Position numbers and translations under genes: made by a program
Shown here: one piece after another, positions 5,844 to 6,549 of the stretch
Layout of the letters: each line of letters starts with the position of its first letter
Numbering within the stretch: the stretch's first letter is position 1
The notes under the pieces: model-generated
What the model saw: the letters and a program-made list of their open reading frames with translations, nothing else
Told to the model about the DNA's origin: nothing
Databases searched by the model: none
Assembly (NCBI GenBank): GCA_031278935.1
Contig: JAITJK010000187.1
Span: 1 to 6,549 of the forward strand
Direction of reading: 5' to 3'
DNA from: Spirochaetaceae bacterium
Lineage (GTDB): Bacteria; Spirochaetota; Spirochaetia; Treponematales; Breznakiellaceae
Length of the DNA: 6,549 bases

Positions 5844-6181
5844 GAAACCGTATCGCTTCGCTTAATCCCGTAATAGACCAATAAGCCGATCCCGATGGAT
5901 AAGGGAATGATCCCCCCTAAAAGACCGAAATTGACCCCTAATGCTAGGGCAAGAAAAACCGTTAAACCCAATCCCACGCTGCCCAAGAGCAACCCCGTAA
6001 GCAAGCTGAAAGAAAGGAGATCAAAGGGCGGCCGCTCATACCGTCCCGTCTGGATGAGCAAGGTCCGCCATTTGTGGTTCCAAAGAAGATAAAAAAATAC
6101 CACCACCGACCCCATTACAATCCCCACGATAGGGATGATGGCGATAATAACCTGCACGGCGTTTGATGTAGATAACTCCAT
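5840..6181 (-). CDS. Three-TM membrane protein of unknown function
   Basis: A 113-residue integral membrane protein with hydrophobic segments at about 9-34, 54-80 and 83-105. A basic/polar loop at 35-53 (HKWRTLLIQTGRYERPP) separates the first two, and the tail is short and polar. The second and third segments are Gly/Leu rich. I do not recognise the family with certainty; it resembles small DUF6249-like proteins found beside ECF sigma genes. The ATG at 6181 is preceded by AGGGAG (6196-6191) with 9-base spacing. It begins 38 bases after ruvA and its stop overlaps the sigma start by 4 bases, so the two proteins are made in linked amounts. That coupling suggests it belongs to the sigma/anti-sigma system, perhaps as a sensor or anti-sigma helper, but this is inference. 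Confidence 0.85.
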   Translation of the reverse strand: MELSTSNAVQVIIAIIPIVGIVMGSVVVFFYLLWNHKWRTLLIQTGRYERPPFDLLSFSLLTGLLLGSVGLGLTVFLALALGVNFGLLGGIIPLSIGIGLLVYYGIKRSDTVS

Positions 6182-6219
6182 GAACTACTACTCCCTGTAC
6201 TCTGGATAACGGCGGGGCC

Positions 6220-6549
6220 TCAGCTTAAGGCGAGGATGGCCTGCCTAAACAGCTGCTGTTCCCGATCCGCCCCTCCAGCGCCGGGAGGCAACACCGCCTC
6301 CGCCTTGGCCAGGGCCTCCGCAGCAGCCCGCTTGTCATAGCCCATCTCTACCAGGGCATCCACCAGTTCCCGGTGAGGAGATGGTGCGGGACCTGCACGG
6401 GACACCGGCGTGAGCTTTCCCTTAAGGGCGAGGAGCATTTTCTGGGCAGTTTTTTTTCCCAATCCCGGGACGCTTTCCAGTCGCCCTATATCCCCGGTCT
6501 CCAGGGCGGTTTCCAAGTCCTCAGGGCTTATGCCGCCGAGAATCTTTTG
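6220..6549 (-). CDS. ruvA: Holliday junction branch-migration protein RuvA, N-terminus cut by window edge
   Basis: RuvA binds Holliday junctions and loads the RuvB helicase for branch migration in recombinational repair. 109 C-terminal residues are visible of a usual total near 200; the OB-fold domain and first helix-hairpin-helix lie beyond the right edge. The visible part starts QKILGGISPEDL, then ALETGDIGRLESVPGLGK with the second helix-hairpin-helix (VPGLGKKTAQKMLLALKG, about 27-44). A Pro/Ala-rich linker (about 47-60) leads to the C-terminal domain III that contacts RuvB (LVDALVEMGYDKRAAAEAL, from 62). A TTG at 6516 could be taken as a start but is internal, since family sequence continues upstream to the edge. 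Head of the visible ruvA-membrane protein-sigma-anti-sigma run, with 38 bases to the next gene. Confidence 0.95.
   Translation of the reverse strand, partial: QKILGGISPEDLETALETGDIGRLESVPGLGKKTAQKMLLALKGKLTPVSRAGPAPSPHRELVDALVEMGYDKRAAAEALAKAEAVLPPGAGGADREQQLFRQAILALS

Noticed and set aside
6514..6516. TTG as a start for a 98-residue protein
   Set aside because: The frame continues upstream with RuvA-like sequence to the window edge, so this is an internal leucine.
1..6549. CRISPR array, insertion sequence, phage or toxin-antitoxin genes
   Set aside because: No spaced direct repeats, transposase motifs, terminal inverted repeats or recognisable toxin pair were seen on either strand.

Overview
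Every gene I can support in this window lies on the minus strand, so transcription runs from high to low coordinates. The DNA looks bacterial, about half G+C by eye. The gene content points to a spirochaete, most likely a higher-GC treponeme. The clues are an mltG-dnaG pair preceded by a small hypothetical gene, a metallo-beta-lactamase-fold hydrolase and a YkgJ-type cysteine-cluster gene. The organism call is inference from gene order and protein style and was not tested by any search.

Right block (6549 to about 4757): the 3' part of ruvA (Holliday junction complex) is followed by a three-TM membrane protein of unknown function. Next come an ECF sigma factor, whose ATG overlaps the previous stop by 4 bases, and a two-TM protein with an H-x3-C-x2-C motif that is probably its anti-sigma factor. 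All four genes are tightly spaced and look like one transcription unit. A perfect 8-bp hairpin without a U-tract follows.

Middle block (about 4709 to 4407): a good sigma-70-type promoter drives tRNA-Thr(UGU) and tRNA-Tyr(GUA). Neither gene encodes its CCA end. A strong intrinsic terminator follows, and its U-tract touches the Shine-Dalgarno of the next gene.

Left block (4392 to 1): ykgJ-like gene, MBL-fold hydrolase, 61-residue hypothetical protein, mltG (septal/elongasome peptidoglycan lytic transglycosylase) and dnaG (replication primase, cut by the left edge). Gaps are only 20 to 49 bases, so this looks like one operon joining cell-wall cutting to replication priming. No separate promoter fits in the 55 bases upstream of ykgJ. 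The operon is therefore probably fed by read-through from the tRNA promoter, or by an internal promoter I cannot see.

I found no mobile element, CRISPR array, phage gene or clearly unknown large system. The points most worth a second look are the tRNA-terminator-SD junction, the membrane protein/ECF sigma/anti-sigma cassette behind ruvA, and a C-U mismatch in the tRNA-Thr anticodon stem.
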